Assembly (NCBI GenBank): GCA_021740845.1
Contig: JAIOYZ010000013.1
Location: 1 to 64,000, forward strand
Reading direction: 5' to 3'
Source: Bacteroidia bacterium
GTDB lineage: Bacteria > Bacteroidota > Bacteroidia > UKL13-3
Length of the DNA: 64,000 bases
Numbering within the stretch: the stretch's first letter is position 1; each line of letters starts with the position of its first letter. A program made the position numbers and the translations under genes. Shown piece after piece: positions 34,972 to 43,598 of the stretch. The notes below the pieces were generated by a model that was not told the DNA's origin, did not search any database, and worked only from the letters and a program-made list of their open reading frames with translations.

Positions 34972-35705
34972 TTCTTAAAAGGCGAATAAGTTATCCCAAT
35001 CATTCCCATCAATGCCTTATTTCTAAATCGGTTGTTATCTAAAAATAATTTATTCTCACTGGTATACTCCGCAAAAACAAAGCTACCACCAAGTTTTAAA
35101 GCCCATTTCGGTTTGAACCAATAATGCACAAGAATCTCAGAATTTAGAGAACCCAAATCGTTATCACTTACCAATAACAAATTGAAAGAAGTAGGATTAA
35201 CTTTTTGCTTGGTATCTTGGTTGGGTGATGAAAGACGTTTGCTGCTTAAATAATCTGCAGTTTGCTGCTTACCAAATGAAAAACCAAGTGCATCAATATT
35301 AAATTCTACATCCCATTTTGGATGAAATTTATAGTTTAAATGAATGCTTAAATTCAAGGTATTGACAGCATAATTGGCAAGTGAAAGAGTATCAAAATTC
35401 TCTAATTTATTTTCAGTAAAAATAACTCCTAATCCAGTTGAACCACTTGTTAATTTAGCTGGAGCTGTAATAAAATCAACACTCTTGCCGTAATTGCTAG
35501 TAAAACGAACACCATAGCCCACACTAAATTTTTTCGCTTTTCCCAATCCATGCAAATGATGGTAATTAGCTGATAAAGCAGATTGGCTTCCAATGGTAGA
35601 AAAACTGGCATCAAAGAAATTATCTTCCTTCACAAACTGAGCAGAGGTTTGGGTTTGAACCAAAACCAAAAGAAGGAGAATAATGGAAAACTTTTTAATC
35701 ATCAT
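34968..35705 (-). CDS. Predicted outer-membrane beta-barrel of the YceI operon (DUF5777-like)
   Basis: 245 aa with a signal peptide (FSIILLLLVLVQTQTSAQ). Repeating amphipathic strands (FSVGYGVRFTSNYGKS, LSIHLNYKFHPKWDVEFNI, VHYWFKPKWALKLGGSFVFAEY) end at MIGITYSPFKN. It resembles the beta-barrel proteins that sit with YceI and DoxX genes in other Bacteroidota. Assignment to DUF5777 is tentative. Confidence 0.62.
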   Translation of the reverse strand: MMIKKFSIILLLLVLVQTQTSAQFVKEDNFFDASFSTIGSQSALSANYHHLHGLGKAKKFSVGYGVRFTSNYGKSVDFITAPAKLTSGSTGLGVIFTENKLENFDTLSLANYAVNTLNLSIHLNYKFHPKWDVEFNIDALGFSFGKQQTADYLSSKRLSSPNQDTKQKVNPTSFNLLLVSDNDLGSLNSEILVHYWFKPKWALKLGGSFVFAEYTSENKLFLDNNRFRNKALMGMIGITYSPFKN

Positions 35706-35749
35706 ATAGATACGATTTTTATTGGGAAATGGATTTTAATTTAAGGGCA

Positions 35750-36136
35750 TTATTTGAAAAACAAATTGGCAATAGGAATATCTTTTCTATGTTTCCAGGC
35801 CAAAAACAAACTCCCAAAAAACACTGCTAAAGCCAAGTAAAACAAGGTCCCGCCATCACCTTGCACTTCAATACCTAATTTGGTTAAATGGGTTAGAATA
35901 GCACCACTTATTACACCTAAAGCCAATGCAGCTCCAAGTCCAATTGTGGCAGGTAATAAAATTAAAATAGCAGCAATTAACTCGGCAATTCCAGAGCCAA
36001 TTCTTCCCCAAGGTTCAATGCCAACTTGGGTAAAAATATAAACTGATTCGGCAGCACCAGAAAACTTAAAATAAAGTGTCTGTAATAAAATACCTGCTAC
36101 AACTAATCTTACAATAGTTTCTAAATTAAATTTCAT
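35750..36136 (-). CDS. DoxX-family membrane protein
   Basis: 128 aa with four hydrophobic segments (VRLVVAGILLQTLYFKFSG, AELIAAILILLPATIGLG, LALGVISGAILTHL, FYLALAVFFGSLFLAW). LYFKFSGAAES and the small-residue GRIGSGIAE region are as in DoxX/MauE-type proteins, inner-membrane partners of thiol/redox processes. It sits between an Omp28-like thioredoxin-fold gene and the YceI pair. Confidence 0.83.
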   Translation of the reverse strand: MKFNLETIVRLVVAGILLQTLYFKFSGAAESVYIFTQVGIEPWGRIGSGIAELIAAILILLPATIGLGAALALGVISGAILTHLTKLGIEVQGDGGTLFYLALAVFFGSLFLAWKHRKDIPIANLFFK

Positions 36137-36145
36137 AAGTTTTTT

Positions 36146-37147
36146 TTAAGGGTGTTGTATTGAAATGCGTTTGTTTATCACTTGATAATCGTTTGAGATT
36201 TGAAGGTTATAAAAACCATTTGGAATAGCTGAAACATCTAAATCACCTCCAGCCTTTATTGGTTCAAACCGAATTAATTTGCCTTGCATATCATAAATAC
36301 TAGCCAGAAAAACGCCTTGGTTCAAACCACTAAAATGAATAAACTCATTTGCAGGATTGGGGAAAACTGAAACAAAATTTTCTATTTCTGTAGATAAGCC
36401 ATTACTCAAACCCAAATTGCTAGAACGAGCAGCTTGTACAATTTCTTTTGAGGTAAAATCGCTCAACATTGCCATTGCATACAATTGGTTTTTAACCCAA
36501 ACACTATTCTTTGCAATACTAGTTTTGAACCAAATAGAATCACCAATTTGTGTTGGAGCGTTGAGTGCAATTCCATTGATAGAAGCAAAGGCTTTTCTAA
36601 AAACATCGTGATGTTCTTGCTCGCCATTAGGAGATGCAAACGGCAAATTTTCTTCTACCAATGCAACTAATAAATTTAAATCACCTAGCATATGTGTTGC
36701 ACGTGTTATCAACTGAATACTTGCCATTAATGAATCACTTCCATTTTCTGTTAATTGAACCTTTATTTCTATAGGACTTGTCTTACCCAAATAGGGAGTA
36801 AAAATTGAAGAAGAACTATAATTTGCACTAGTTGGGATTACAGTTCCTGAAATTACCAAACGTGGAGTAGAACCGTAAATTCCGTAAAATTTAGTTCGTT
36901 CATCGTTCTCTATTTTATTGTGTTGATTAAGTGTACAAGCTGCATAAGGTGCACTTGGATGAAATGCAATATGCAATAAATTGGTTTGTTGGTTTAGATT
37001 GCTGTAAAAACCAGGGTTTCTGCTTGCACAAACACTGCAATAGGTATTGGTAAAATGTTCTACTACGGCTGTTTGTGGTACTTGAGCCAAGGCATTTCCA
37101 CCATTAATTAATAGTAGAATCGCGAATAATTTTTTTATATGTTTCAT
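36146..37147 (-). CDS. Secreted Omp28-like thioredoxin-fold protein with T9SS type A domain
   Basis: 333 aa with a signal peptide (FAILLLINGGNALAQ). VVEHFTNTYCSVCASRNPGFYSNL carries a CxxC in a thioredoxin-like fold, as in Omp28. An immunoglobulin-like middle domain is followed by a T9SS type A tail from ~255 (VSVFPNPANEFIHFSGL, GKLIRFEP, IPNGFYNLQI). It is thus exported across the outer membrane, unlike the lipoprotein version at 28991. Its start overlaps the YHS gene stop by 4 bp. Two GGTTCAAACC motifs lie within its last 300 bp. Confidence 0.83.
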   Translation of the reverse strand: MKHIKKLFAILLLINGGNALAQVPQTAVVEHFTNTYCSVCASRNPGFYSNLNQQTNLLHIAFHPSAPYAACTLNQHNKIENDERTKFYGIYGSTPRLVISGTVIPTSANYSSSSIFTPYLGKTSPIEIKVQLTENGSDSLMASIQLITRATHMLGDLNLLVALVEENLPFASPNGEQEHHDVFRKAFASINGIALNAPTQIGDSIWFKTSIAKNSVWVKNQLYAMAMLSDFTSKEIVQAARSSNLGLSNGLSTEIENFVSVFPNPANEFIHFSGLNQGVFLASIYDMQGKLIRFEPIKAGGDLDVSAIPNGFYNLQISNDYQVINKRISIQHP

Positions 37148-37638
37148 TTTTTATCAAGGGTTTTGCGCCAGTTTTTATCTGCTTCAGCTTTTAAATGAGC
37201 TTCATCTAAATTCCATTTACTTAGGGTATTGTTGATGAAACTATAATAGAATAAATACAATTTTCCGTTTACAACTTTATACTTTGTTGGATCAACCTCT
37301 ACCTTCTCGCCAGTTGCTCCCATTGCATATGCGCACCATCCGCCATAAGCAGGCTCGTACTTTTCTGGGTTCTGTTTAAACTGAGCTAAATGCGCCGCCG
37401 TGGTAAACTCATATCGAATTCCTTTGTAAAAAAAATAGTTGTCGGCCTTTCCTTTTTCTGCCTTTCCCTCAAAATAACTCACCACATCGTAACCAGAAAC
37501 GGCCACCGAGTATTTATCAATATTGTATTGAGTGGTTCTGGTTTTTGTATCCTCCTGCGAAAATGTAGTTCCGTTTAATAAGCCCAAAATAAGAAATAGC
37601 AAAACATATTTCTTCTTAAAATAGATTGTCGTTTTCAT
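37144..37638 (-). CDS. YHS-domain secreted protein
   Basis: 164 aa with a signal peptide (YVLLFLILGLLNGTTFSQ). YSVAVSGYDVVSYFEGKAEKG, YFFYKGIRYEFTTAAHLAQFK and PEKYEPAYGGWCAYAMGATGEK are the YHS core, followed by VDPTKYKVVNGKLYLFYY. YHS domains are linked to metal, especially copper, handling. It is the first structural gene after the AraC regulator on the same strand. Confidence 0.87.
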   Translation of the reverse strand: MKTTIYFKKKYVLLFLILGLLNGTTFSQEDTKTRTTQYNIDKYSVAVSGYDVVSYFEGKAEKGKADNYFFYKGIRYEFTTAAHLAQFKQNPEKYEPAYGGWCAYAMGATGEKVEVDPTKYKVVNGKLYLFYYSFINNTLSKWNLDEAHLKAEADKNWRKTLDKK

Positions 37639-37713
37639 GAAGCAAATATGAAAAATACAAACTCTCAGGAAAATGGATAAAAGGAACTATGGTATGGACA
37701 AATTTCCCAATAC

Positions 37714-38586
37714 CTAGAAATGTATAGATTCTCTATATTTTTCTGGTGAAACTGTAGTTACATTTTTAAACAAACGACTAAAATAGGAAGGGTCTTCAAA
37801 ACCCAATTCCACAGCAATTTCTTTAATAGATTTATCGGTTTTAAACAGCAAGCTTTTGGCTTCAAAAATCACCCGTTCTTGAATTAAATCCGTAATGGTT
37901 TTTCCATAAACCTGCTTTACAGCTTTGGCCAAATTTTTAGAAGACACATTTAACCTATCTGCATACTCCGATGGACTTTTAATCGATTTAAAATTTGCCT
38001 CAATCTCTTGCCGTAATTTATGATGCAAGGCTTTTTCTAAAACAATATTCCCTTGGGCAGATTCATCAAAACCTTGTGTTTTCTTTTCTTTAACACTTAG
38101 CTTTAAAAATAATTTTAGATAGGTAGAAACTAAATCGGCATCCACCTTATCGGTAGAGTTCATTTCATTTCTTATTTTCTGTATCAACTCATCCAATTCT
38201 TGACAATTATTCTCACTCAATTTTATATAGGAGGTATCGTAGGCATTGTTGAATAGCAAACCTTGGCAACCTACTTCTAAATGATTATGGTCGATACAAA
38301 AGAAATCCGTTGCAAATTGAAGAGTAATTCCTTTCATAACAGTATCAGAAGAAATTACAAACGGCTGGTATGCTGCAAAGAAAAAAGCACACGGCGCAGA
38401 AAAGGCAAATGAATTTCCATCATATTTTACCTCACCCTCACCTTCTTTCATATAAACAACAACATACATCCTACTTGGCAATTGGTAATCAATTTTGGAT
38501 GTATTTTCAACCAGAGATTCTAAAATAAAATCTGGCGATTCTGGCTTAATAGGATTTTGTATTTGCAAACTGTCCACTAGATTCAA
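37714..38586 (-). CDS. AraC-family transcriptional regulator
   Basis: 290 aa. The N-terminal ~150 residues form a cupin-like sensor (YVVVYMKEGEGEVKYDG). The C-terminal AraC domain has two helix-turn-helix units: SPSEYADRLNVSSKNLAKAVKQVYGKTIT and SIKEIAVELGFEDPSYFSRLFK, followed by VSPEKYRES. It is likely to regulate the YHS-Omp28-DoxX-barrel-YceI genes downstream; this is inferred from position. Confidence 0.9.
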   Translation of the reverse strand: MNLVDSLQIQNPIKPESPDFILESLVENTSKIDYQLPSRMYVVVYMKEGEGEVKYDGNSFAFSAPCAFFFAAYQPFVISSDTVMKGITLQFATDFFCIDHNHLEVGCQGLLFNNAYDTSYIKLSENNCQELDELIQKIRNEMNSTDKVDADLVSTYLKLFLKLSVKEKKTQGFDESAQGNIVLEKALHHKLRQEIEANFKSIKSPSEYADRLNVSSKNLAKAVKQVYGKTITDLIQERVIFEAKSLLFKTDKSIKEIAVELGFEDPSYFSRLFKNVTTVSPEKYRESIHF

Positions 38587-38676
38587 AAACTTAATTTGGT
38601 TCAGCCAAAAATACGTTTATTATTTGGGTTGAATCAAGTAATATTTATATGACAATAGAGGATTTAGGCCCAAATC

Positions 38677-39771
38677 TTAACGATACCAATTATAAATCAG
38701 CCTTGCATCTAAAATAAAGGCCTTTTGCAAATTAGAATTTAAATTAATCCCCAACATCACTCTCCTATTTAACTTATAGTTAAACCCAAAGCGATGGTAA
38801 ATTGTATTGACAAATTCGCCTGGGACTTCTTTGTAAAGGTAAACTCCCAATTGCTGAGAGAATATACATCTGCTAAATAAAAACTCATGCCCAAGCAACA
38901 ATCCCACCAACCTATTGTCTAAATGCAAACCCATATACTTTGGATTATTATCTAAATTATACCTCATGCTTTCGTCCACATAGGCTTCTGCAGCAATTGT
39001 CCAAGAGTTTAGTGTATTTGTTCTATAGCCTATTTGCCCAAAAACACCATATGCCCAAAATCGTTGGTTACTAGCAGTAGGGAAGGATTTATTACATAAG
39101 AATGCGCCCGCATCAAAGCGCCAATGTTCTTTGTAAAATAACAACTTTTGCAAAGGCAATTTCTTTTCTGCAATCTTATATTCAAAACCCAAACCCACAT
39201 GCGGGTAATTCACTCCAGAATTTGGATTCTTTGTATTTCCATTAGAGAAATGCCCATAGGTGGCATTGAGAAAAAGTTGAGAGTTTTGGTTCAACCTAAA
39301 ATGACTAGAAAATCCCAAAGCCAAATACCCATTTACATGAGAACTGTATGCTCTATTACCATTATTGTAACTTCTATTGGGATTGGAGGCCAAATTTAAT
39401 CCTCCTGATGCCCGCAAACGGAATGAAAATCCTCCTCGTTCAATTAAAAAAGGTTCCATGAAATAAGCCATATTTAAAACATTTCCCAAGTCTTTGGTAA
39501 AGGATATTGCCTGCACGCTAAAACCAGAATTGTAATGCCGCTTGCCATAAGAGTATGCCAGTGAATCCAAGCGATACCTGTTCCAATCTAATTGTATCCC
39601 TTGTCCTCTGCTTCCTCTAAATATCTCCATGCTTTTACTATGAATAAACAACCAAGCATAAATAGGTTGTGCACTCAAAGTATATGCTACCTTCTTTTCC
39701 TTTTGCGCAATTAAATTCGGTTTGAACCAAACGCAGAAAATGCAAAATAAAAGAAGTGGTTTTATGCGCAT
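38677..39771 (-). CDS. Acyloxyacyl hydrolase (PagL-type lipid A deacylase-like)
   Basis: 364 aa with a signal peptide (LLLFCIFCVWFKPNLIAQ). The C-terminal two-thirds are beta-barrel strands. LFLNATYGHFSNGNTKNPNSGVN carries the His-Ser pair (GHxSNG) of the PagL/acyloxyacyl hydrolase active site, which removes the 3-O-acyl chain from lipid A in the outer membrane. An N-terminal extension precedes the barrel, as in Bacteroidota members. Its start overlaps the permease stop by one base. Confidence 0.83.
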   Translation of the reverse strand: MRIKPLLLFCIFCVWFKPNLIAQKEKKVAYTLSAQPIYAWLFIHSKSMEIFRGSRGQGIQLDWNRYRLDSLAYSYGKRHYNSGFSVQAISFTKDLGNVLNMAYFMEPFLIERGGFSFRLRASGGLNLASNPNRSYNNGNRAYSSHVNGYLALGFSSHFRLNQNSQLFLNATYGHFSNGNTKNPNSGVNYPHVGLGFEYKIAEKKLPLQKLLFYKEHWRFDAGAFLCNKSFPTASNQRFWAYGVFGQIGYRTNTLNSWTIAAEAYVDESMRYNLDNNPKYMGLHLDNRLVGLLLGHEFLFSRCIFSQQLGVYLYKEVPGEFVNTIYHRFGFNYKLNRRVMLGINLNSNLQKAFILDARLIYNWYR

Positions 39772-41120
39772 TATTTCTCTCTTGATTTAATATAATAATA
39801 AACAGGAACACCCAATAAAACTATAGCTAAACCGGGATAACTGTAATCGGGTTTATAGATTAACAAACTCACACAAATTACACTTGCCATTATAATATAA
39901 ATTGCAGGTATTATTGGGTAAGCCAATACTTTATAAGGTCGGTTCAAACCGGGTTGCTTTTTTCTTAGTACAAAAACGGCCGATACCGTTAAAATATAGA
40001 ACAACAAAACTGCAAAAACCACATAATCCAATAACTCAGAATACGAGCCACTCAGAGTAAGAATGCTCGTCCAAACACCTTGCATAATCAAGGCTTTTTG
40101 AGGTGAGCCTTTTTCATTTAGGGTAGCCGCTTGCTTTAAAAAATAGCCATCTTTTGCCATTGCATAATACACTCTCGCCCCACTTAAAGTTAAACCGTTT
40201 ATGCAGCCAAAAGTAGAAACCATAATCATAATAGCCATTAAAATTGCACCGGTTGAACCAAAAACAGTATTCATTAAAAGTGTTCCTACCCTATCAAATT
40301 CTGCGGTTTGAATTTGCTCCAAACTCAAGGCTTTTACGTAAACCAAATTGCTAAATAAATACAATAAAGTAACGCCTCCTGTTCCCAGCATTAACGCTCG
40401 TGGAAGGTTCTTCTCTGGCTTGTCTATTTCACCTGCTGTAAAGGTTATATTATTCCAAGCATCGCTACTAAAAATAGAACCAACTAAAGCTGCAGAAAAA
40501 ACACCCAATCCAATTTTCGCTGGTGTAAAATTATCTAGATTCAATGTCCAGTGGGTTTGGTCTGAACCTAACACAAAATAAAATCCAGCGCCGATTACAA
40601 AAACCAAGGCTGCAATTTTGCTGATGGTAAAAACATTTTGAATAAAAGCTCCTTGCTTAACTTCTCTAAAATTGCTAAAAGTTAATAGCCAAACTACCAC
40701 AATTCCCAATACTTGTACCGAGCTTAAACTAAAGCCTCCAATTTGTAGCAGCACATTTTTCTCAGAAATAAAAGGGAACAAAACACCACTAAATTTAGCA
40801 AAGGCAACCGCAACGGCTGCAATGGTTCCGGTTTGAATAACAGTAAATAATGTCCAGCCATATAAAAACCCAAACAGTTTTCCATACGCTTCTTTTAAGT
40901 AGATATACTGTCCGCCTGCTTTGGGCATGGCTGCTCCTAATTCGGCATAACTTAAGGCGCCAAAAAGGGTGAGCACTCCTGTAATTATCCATGCAAAGAG
41001 CAAATTCTCTACACTCATCAAATCCCGCGACATACCAGCGGAAACAATAAAAATTCCTGAGCCAATCATGCTGCCCATTACCAGCATGGTACTATCTAAT
41101 AGGTTGAGTTTTTTTATCAT
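39771..41120 (-). CDS. APC-superfamily amino acid permease
   Basis: 449 aa with about 12 hydrophobic segments. STMLVMGSMIGSGIFIVSAG is the TM1 substrate-binding stretch with the GSGIF motif. GALSYAELGAAMPKAGGQYIYLKEAYG is the conserved APC segment after TM3. Members transport or exchange amino acids in the cytoplasmic membrane; specificity cannot be inferred. It overlaps the gmhB-like gene by 4 bp. Confidence 0.9.
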   Translation of the reverse strand: MIKKLNLLDSTMLVMGSMIGSGIFIVSAGMSRDLMSVENLLFAWIITGVLTLFGALSYAELGAAMPKAGGQYIYLKEAYGKLFGFLYGWTLFTVIQTGTIAAVAVAFAKFSGVLFPFISEKNVLLQIGGFSLSSVQVLGIVVVWLLTFSNFREVKQGAFIQNVFTISKIAALVFVIGAGFYFVLGSDQTHWTLNLDNFTPAKIGLGVFSAALVGSIFSSDAWNNITFTAGEIDKPEKNLPRALMLGTGGVTLLYLFSNLVYVKALSLEQIQTAEFDRVGTLLMNTVFGSTGAILMAIMIMVSTFGCINGLTLSGARVYYAMAKDGYFLKQAATLNEKGSPQKALIMQGVWTSILTLSGSYSELLDYVVFAVLLFYILTVSAVFVLRKKQPGLNRPYKVLAYPIIPAIYIIMASVICVSLLIYKPDYSYPGLAIVLLGVPVYYYIKSREK

Positions 41121-41629
41121 AGGGTGGCAATAGTTTTAGAACAAATTTTTTCTGCATGCGGCACCCAATCTTCATTGGGTTCAATTAAAATTCCTTTTAC
41201 TCCAGCGGCTTCTCCGCAAACAATATCCCGTTGCTTATCGCCAATAAAATACGACAAGCTGGGATCAATATGATGTTTGCTCAAAGCTTTTTCTACAAGC
41301 AAAGAACCTGGTTTTCTGCAAAGGCATTCGGTAGTTTGTGGGTGGTGCGGACAAAAATAAATATCTGCAAAATGAATATTTTCTTTGGCCAATTCTGCAC
41401 TTAGATAAGCATGCATTTTATCCATTTCGTGTCTATCGTATAATCCTTTGGCAATGCCTCCTTGGTTTGTAATAATTACCAATAAATAGCCAGCTTCTGT
41501 AAAAATTTTCAAGCCAGGAATCACATGTGGTAAAATTTTAAAATCCTCAAAACGCTTGATATAATCGCCAACCTCGTGATTTAAAACACCATCCCTATCT
41601 AAAAATATAGCCTTCTGCTTTTTGTTCAT
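41117..41629 (-). CDS. gmhB: D-glycero-D-manno-heptose-1,7-bisphosphate 7-phosphatase-like HAD enzyme
   Basis: 170 aa from MNKKQKAIFLDRDGVLNHEV; the frame continues nine codons upstream, but this ATG gives the usual family N-terminus. The HAD motif I is FLDRDG, motif II LLVIITNQGGIAKG, and motif IV FIGDKQRDIVCGEAAG. FCPHHPQTTECLCRKPGS is the Cys/His zinc loop typical of GmhB/HisB-N. It dephosphorylates heptose bisphosphate for LPS core or S-layer glycans. Histidinol-phosphate phosphatase is the alternative. Confidence 0.85.
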   Translation of the reverse strand: MNKKQKAIFLDRDGVLNHEVGDYIKRFEDFKILPHVIPGLKIFTEAGYLLVIITNQGGIAKGLYDRHEMDKMHAYLSAELAKENIHFADIYFCPHHPQTTECLCRKPGSLLVEKALSKHHIDPSLSYFIGDKQRDIVCGEAAGVKGILIEPNEDWVPHAEKICSKTIATL

Positions 41630-41688
41630 ACCCGCTAAGTAAGTAATTATTTGCATATTTTTGAAAAATTGGCGTTGAAAAGCTATTA

Positions 41689-42441
41689 TTGAAAACCTTG
41701 TTGAAAAAAATTGTCATCATACCTACTTACAACGAACGAGAAAATATCGAAGATATCATCCGTGCCGTTTTTACCTTACACCAAACTTTCGATATATTAA
41801 TAGTTGATGATAATTCGCCAGATGGAACGGCAAATATTGTAAAAGGATTACAAGCTCATGAGTACAAACTCAATCTCCATATCTTAGAACGCAAAATAAA
41901 AAATGGCTTAGGCACAGCTTATATCGATGGATTTAAATGGTGTTTAAAAAACGGCTACGAATATATTTTTGAAATGGATGCCGATTTTTCTCATAACCCC
42001 AGCGATTTACCAAAATTATTTGAAGCTCTTTGCGAAGGTGCTGATGTATCTATTGGCTCGCGTTACAAAACGGGCGTAAATGTTGTTAATTGGCCTATGA
42101 GCCGTGTAATGATGAGCTATTTTGCCTCTGCTTATGTTCGCTTTATTACAGGAATGAATATTCGTGATACCACTGCTGGATTTGTGGGTTACCGCAGCAA
42201 AGTTTTAAGACATATCGATTTAGATAAAATAAAATTTAGAGGCTATGCTTTTCAAATTGAAATGAAATTTACTGCTTGGAAGCATGGCTTTACAATTGAA
42301 GAAGTGCCTATAATTTTTACAGATAGAACCAAGGGCGAATCCAAAATTTCTAAAGGTATTATTCAAGAAGCTATTGGCGGCGTAGTGAGCATGAAAGTTA
42401 AATCTTGGTTCAGGAAATACCAAAAATATACTACTAGTTAA
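41689..42441 (+). CDS. Polyprenol-monophosphomannose synthase (GT2)
   Basis: 250 aa, a DPM1-like single-domain glycosyltransferase. KKIVIIPTYNERENIEDII, LIVDDNSPDGT, LGTAYIDGFKWCL and FEMDADFSHNPSDLPKL (DxD) are all clear, as is FQIEMKFTAWKHG with TDRTKGESKISK. It transfers mannose from GDP-mannose to polyprenyl phosphate for later periplasmic glycosylation. No ATG is available; three TTG codons (41689, 41698, 41701) are candidates. The -7 box TATTTTTG at 41656-41663 allows all of them. Confidence 0.9.
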   Translation: MKTLLKKIVIIPTYNERENIEDIIRAVFTLHQTFDILIVDDNSPDGTANIVKGLQAHEYKLNLHILERKIKNGLGTAYIDGFKWCLKNGYEYIFEMDADFSHNPSDLPKLFEALCEGADVSIGSRYKTGVNVVNWPMSRVMMSYFASAYVRFITGMNIRDTTAGFVGYRSKVLRHIDLDKIKFRGYAFQIEMKFTAWKHGFTIEEVPIIFTDRTKGESKISKGIIQEAIGGVVSMKVKSWFRKYQKYTTS

Positions 42442-42770
42442 ATATCCGTTTCCCGCTCAAATCCATAATCCCGCTCCACCTTGGCGATTCTGGTTTTGTA
42501 ACTTTGGTACCAAATATCTCTTCCCATTTCCTGGGCTTTTTCATGATCCAATTGCATTTTCCAATTCCGTATTGATTCCAAATCACGCCAGTAAGAAACT
42601 GTAATTCCCAGTCCATCCCTCGCCGACTCAATCCCTAGAAAACCAGGCTGCTTCTTTGCCAACTCCTCCATTTTTTGGGCTGTTTCAGAGTAACTATCAT
42701 TAATTTTGGTTCGAACCGAACTAAAAATTACTGCATAATAAGGCGGTTCTGGGGTTGCTGCTATGGACAT
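42438..42770 (-). CDS. Antibiotic-biosynthesis-monooxygenase (ABM) fold protein
   Basis: 110 aa from MSIAATPEPPYYAVIFSSVR; the frame reaches 11 codons further upstream but those are hydrophobic and atypical. AQKMEELAKKQPGFLGIESAR, GITVSYWRDLESIRNWKMQLDH and WYQSYKTRIAKVERDYGFER are typical of the ABM dimeric alpha-beta barrel group. The chemistry is unknown; many members are small haem- or quinone-related enzymes. A GGTTCGAACC motif lies inside (42708-42717). It is convergent with the GT2 gene, overlapping by 4 bp. Confidence 0.85.
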   Translation of the reverse strand: MSIAATPEPPYYAVIFSSVRTKINDSYSETAQKMEELAKKQPGFLGIESARDGLGITVSYWRDLESIRNWKMQLDHEKAQEMGRDIWYQSYKTRIAKVERDYGFERETDI

Positions 42771-42906
42771 ATGGAGAAAAATTATTTTAATAAAACAAAT
42801 CAACCAAATTTTATGGAAATATCATCAATTAAGAAATGAAAAAATGACCAAAAAAACTTGAATCTTCAGTCCCCAATCTTTCGTTCAAAATCTTATCTTC
42901 GCCACC

Positions 42907-43584
42907 ATGAATTTTCCACTAATTGCGCCTTCGGTACTTTCGGCAGATTTTGCCAATTTGGGCAGAGACATTGAAATGATTAATAACAGTGAAGCAGATT
43001 GGTTTCACATCGACGTGATGGATGGCGTTTTTGTACCCAATATTTCCTTTGGATTTCCGGTTATAAAAGCCATTCAAAAACAGGCAAAAAAAACTATGGA
43101 TGTACACTTAATGATTGTACAACCAGAGCGCTATATCAAAGATTTTAAAGCGGCGGGAGCAGATATACTTTCGGTTCATTACGAAGCCAGCACCCATTTA
43201 CACCGCACTTTATATGCAATTAAAGAAGAAGGCATGAAAGCAGGCGTGGCTATTAACCCACATACTCCCGTTCATTTGCTAAAAGATATTATAAAAGACA
43301 TCGACTTAGTGTGCATGATGAGCGTAAACCCCGGCTTTGGTGGTCAAAAATTTATTGAACAAACCTATACCAAATGTGCCGATTTAAAAGCCATGATTTT
43401 AGCCTCTGGCTCCGATTGTTTAATAGAAATTGATGGTGGTGTAAATGAGATTACCGCTCCTAAATTATTGGCTTCGGGTGCAGATGTATTGGTGGCTGGC
43501 AATTATGTTTTTGCTTCTAACAACCCAACAGAAACTATTGCAAGCCTTAAAAAATTGGGCACGCATACTACTCAACTCGCTTAA
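42907..43584 (+). CDS. rpe: Ribulose-phosphate 3-epimerase
   Basis: 225 aa, the usual length. It interconverts ribulose-5-phosphate and xylulose-5-phosphate in the pentose phosphate pathway. APSVLSADFANLGRDIEMI, WFHIDVMDGVFVPNISFG, MDVHLMI, MSVNPGFGGQKFI and LIEIDGGVNEITA form the TIM barrel with the metal and catalytic residues. A TATCTTCG box (42894-42901) ends 5 nt before the ATG, so the leader is minimal or absent. Confidence 0.96.
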   Translation: MNFPLIAPSVLSADFANLGRDIEMINNSEADWFHIDVMDGVFVPNISFGFPVIKAIQKQAKKTMDVHLMIVQPERYIKDFKAAGADILSVHYEASTHLHRTLYAIKEEGMKAGVAINPHTPVHLLKDIIKDIDLVCMMSVNPGFGGQKFIEQTYTKCADLKAMILASGSDCLIEIDGGVNEITAPKLLASGADVLVAGNYVFASNNPTETIASLKKLGTHTTQLA

Positions 43585-43598
43585 TCGTTACTCTCTCG

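Noticed and set aside
41629-41656. Upstream extension of the gmhB-like gene (nine extra codons)
   Set aside because: The added residues do not match the family N-terminus; the internal ATG directly precedes the HAD motif.
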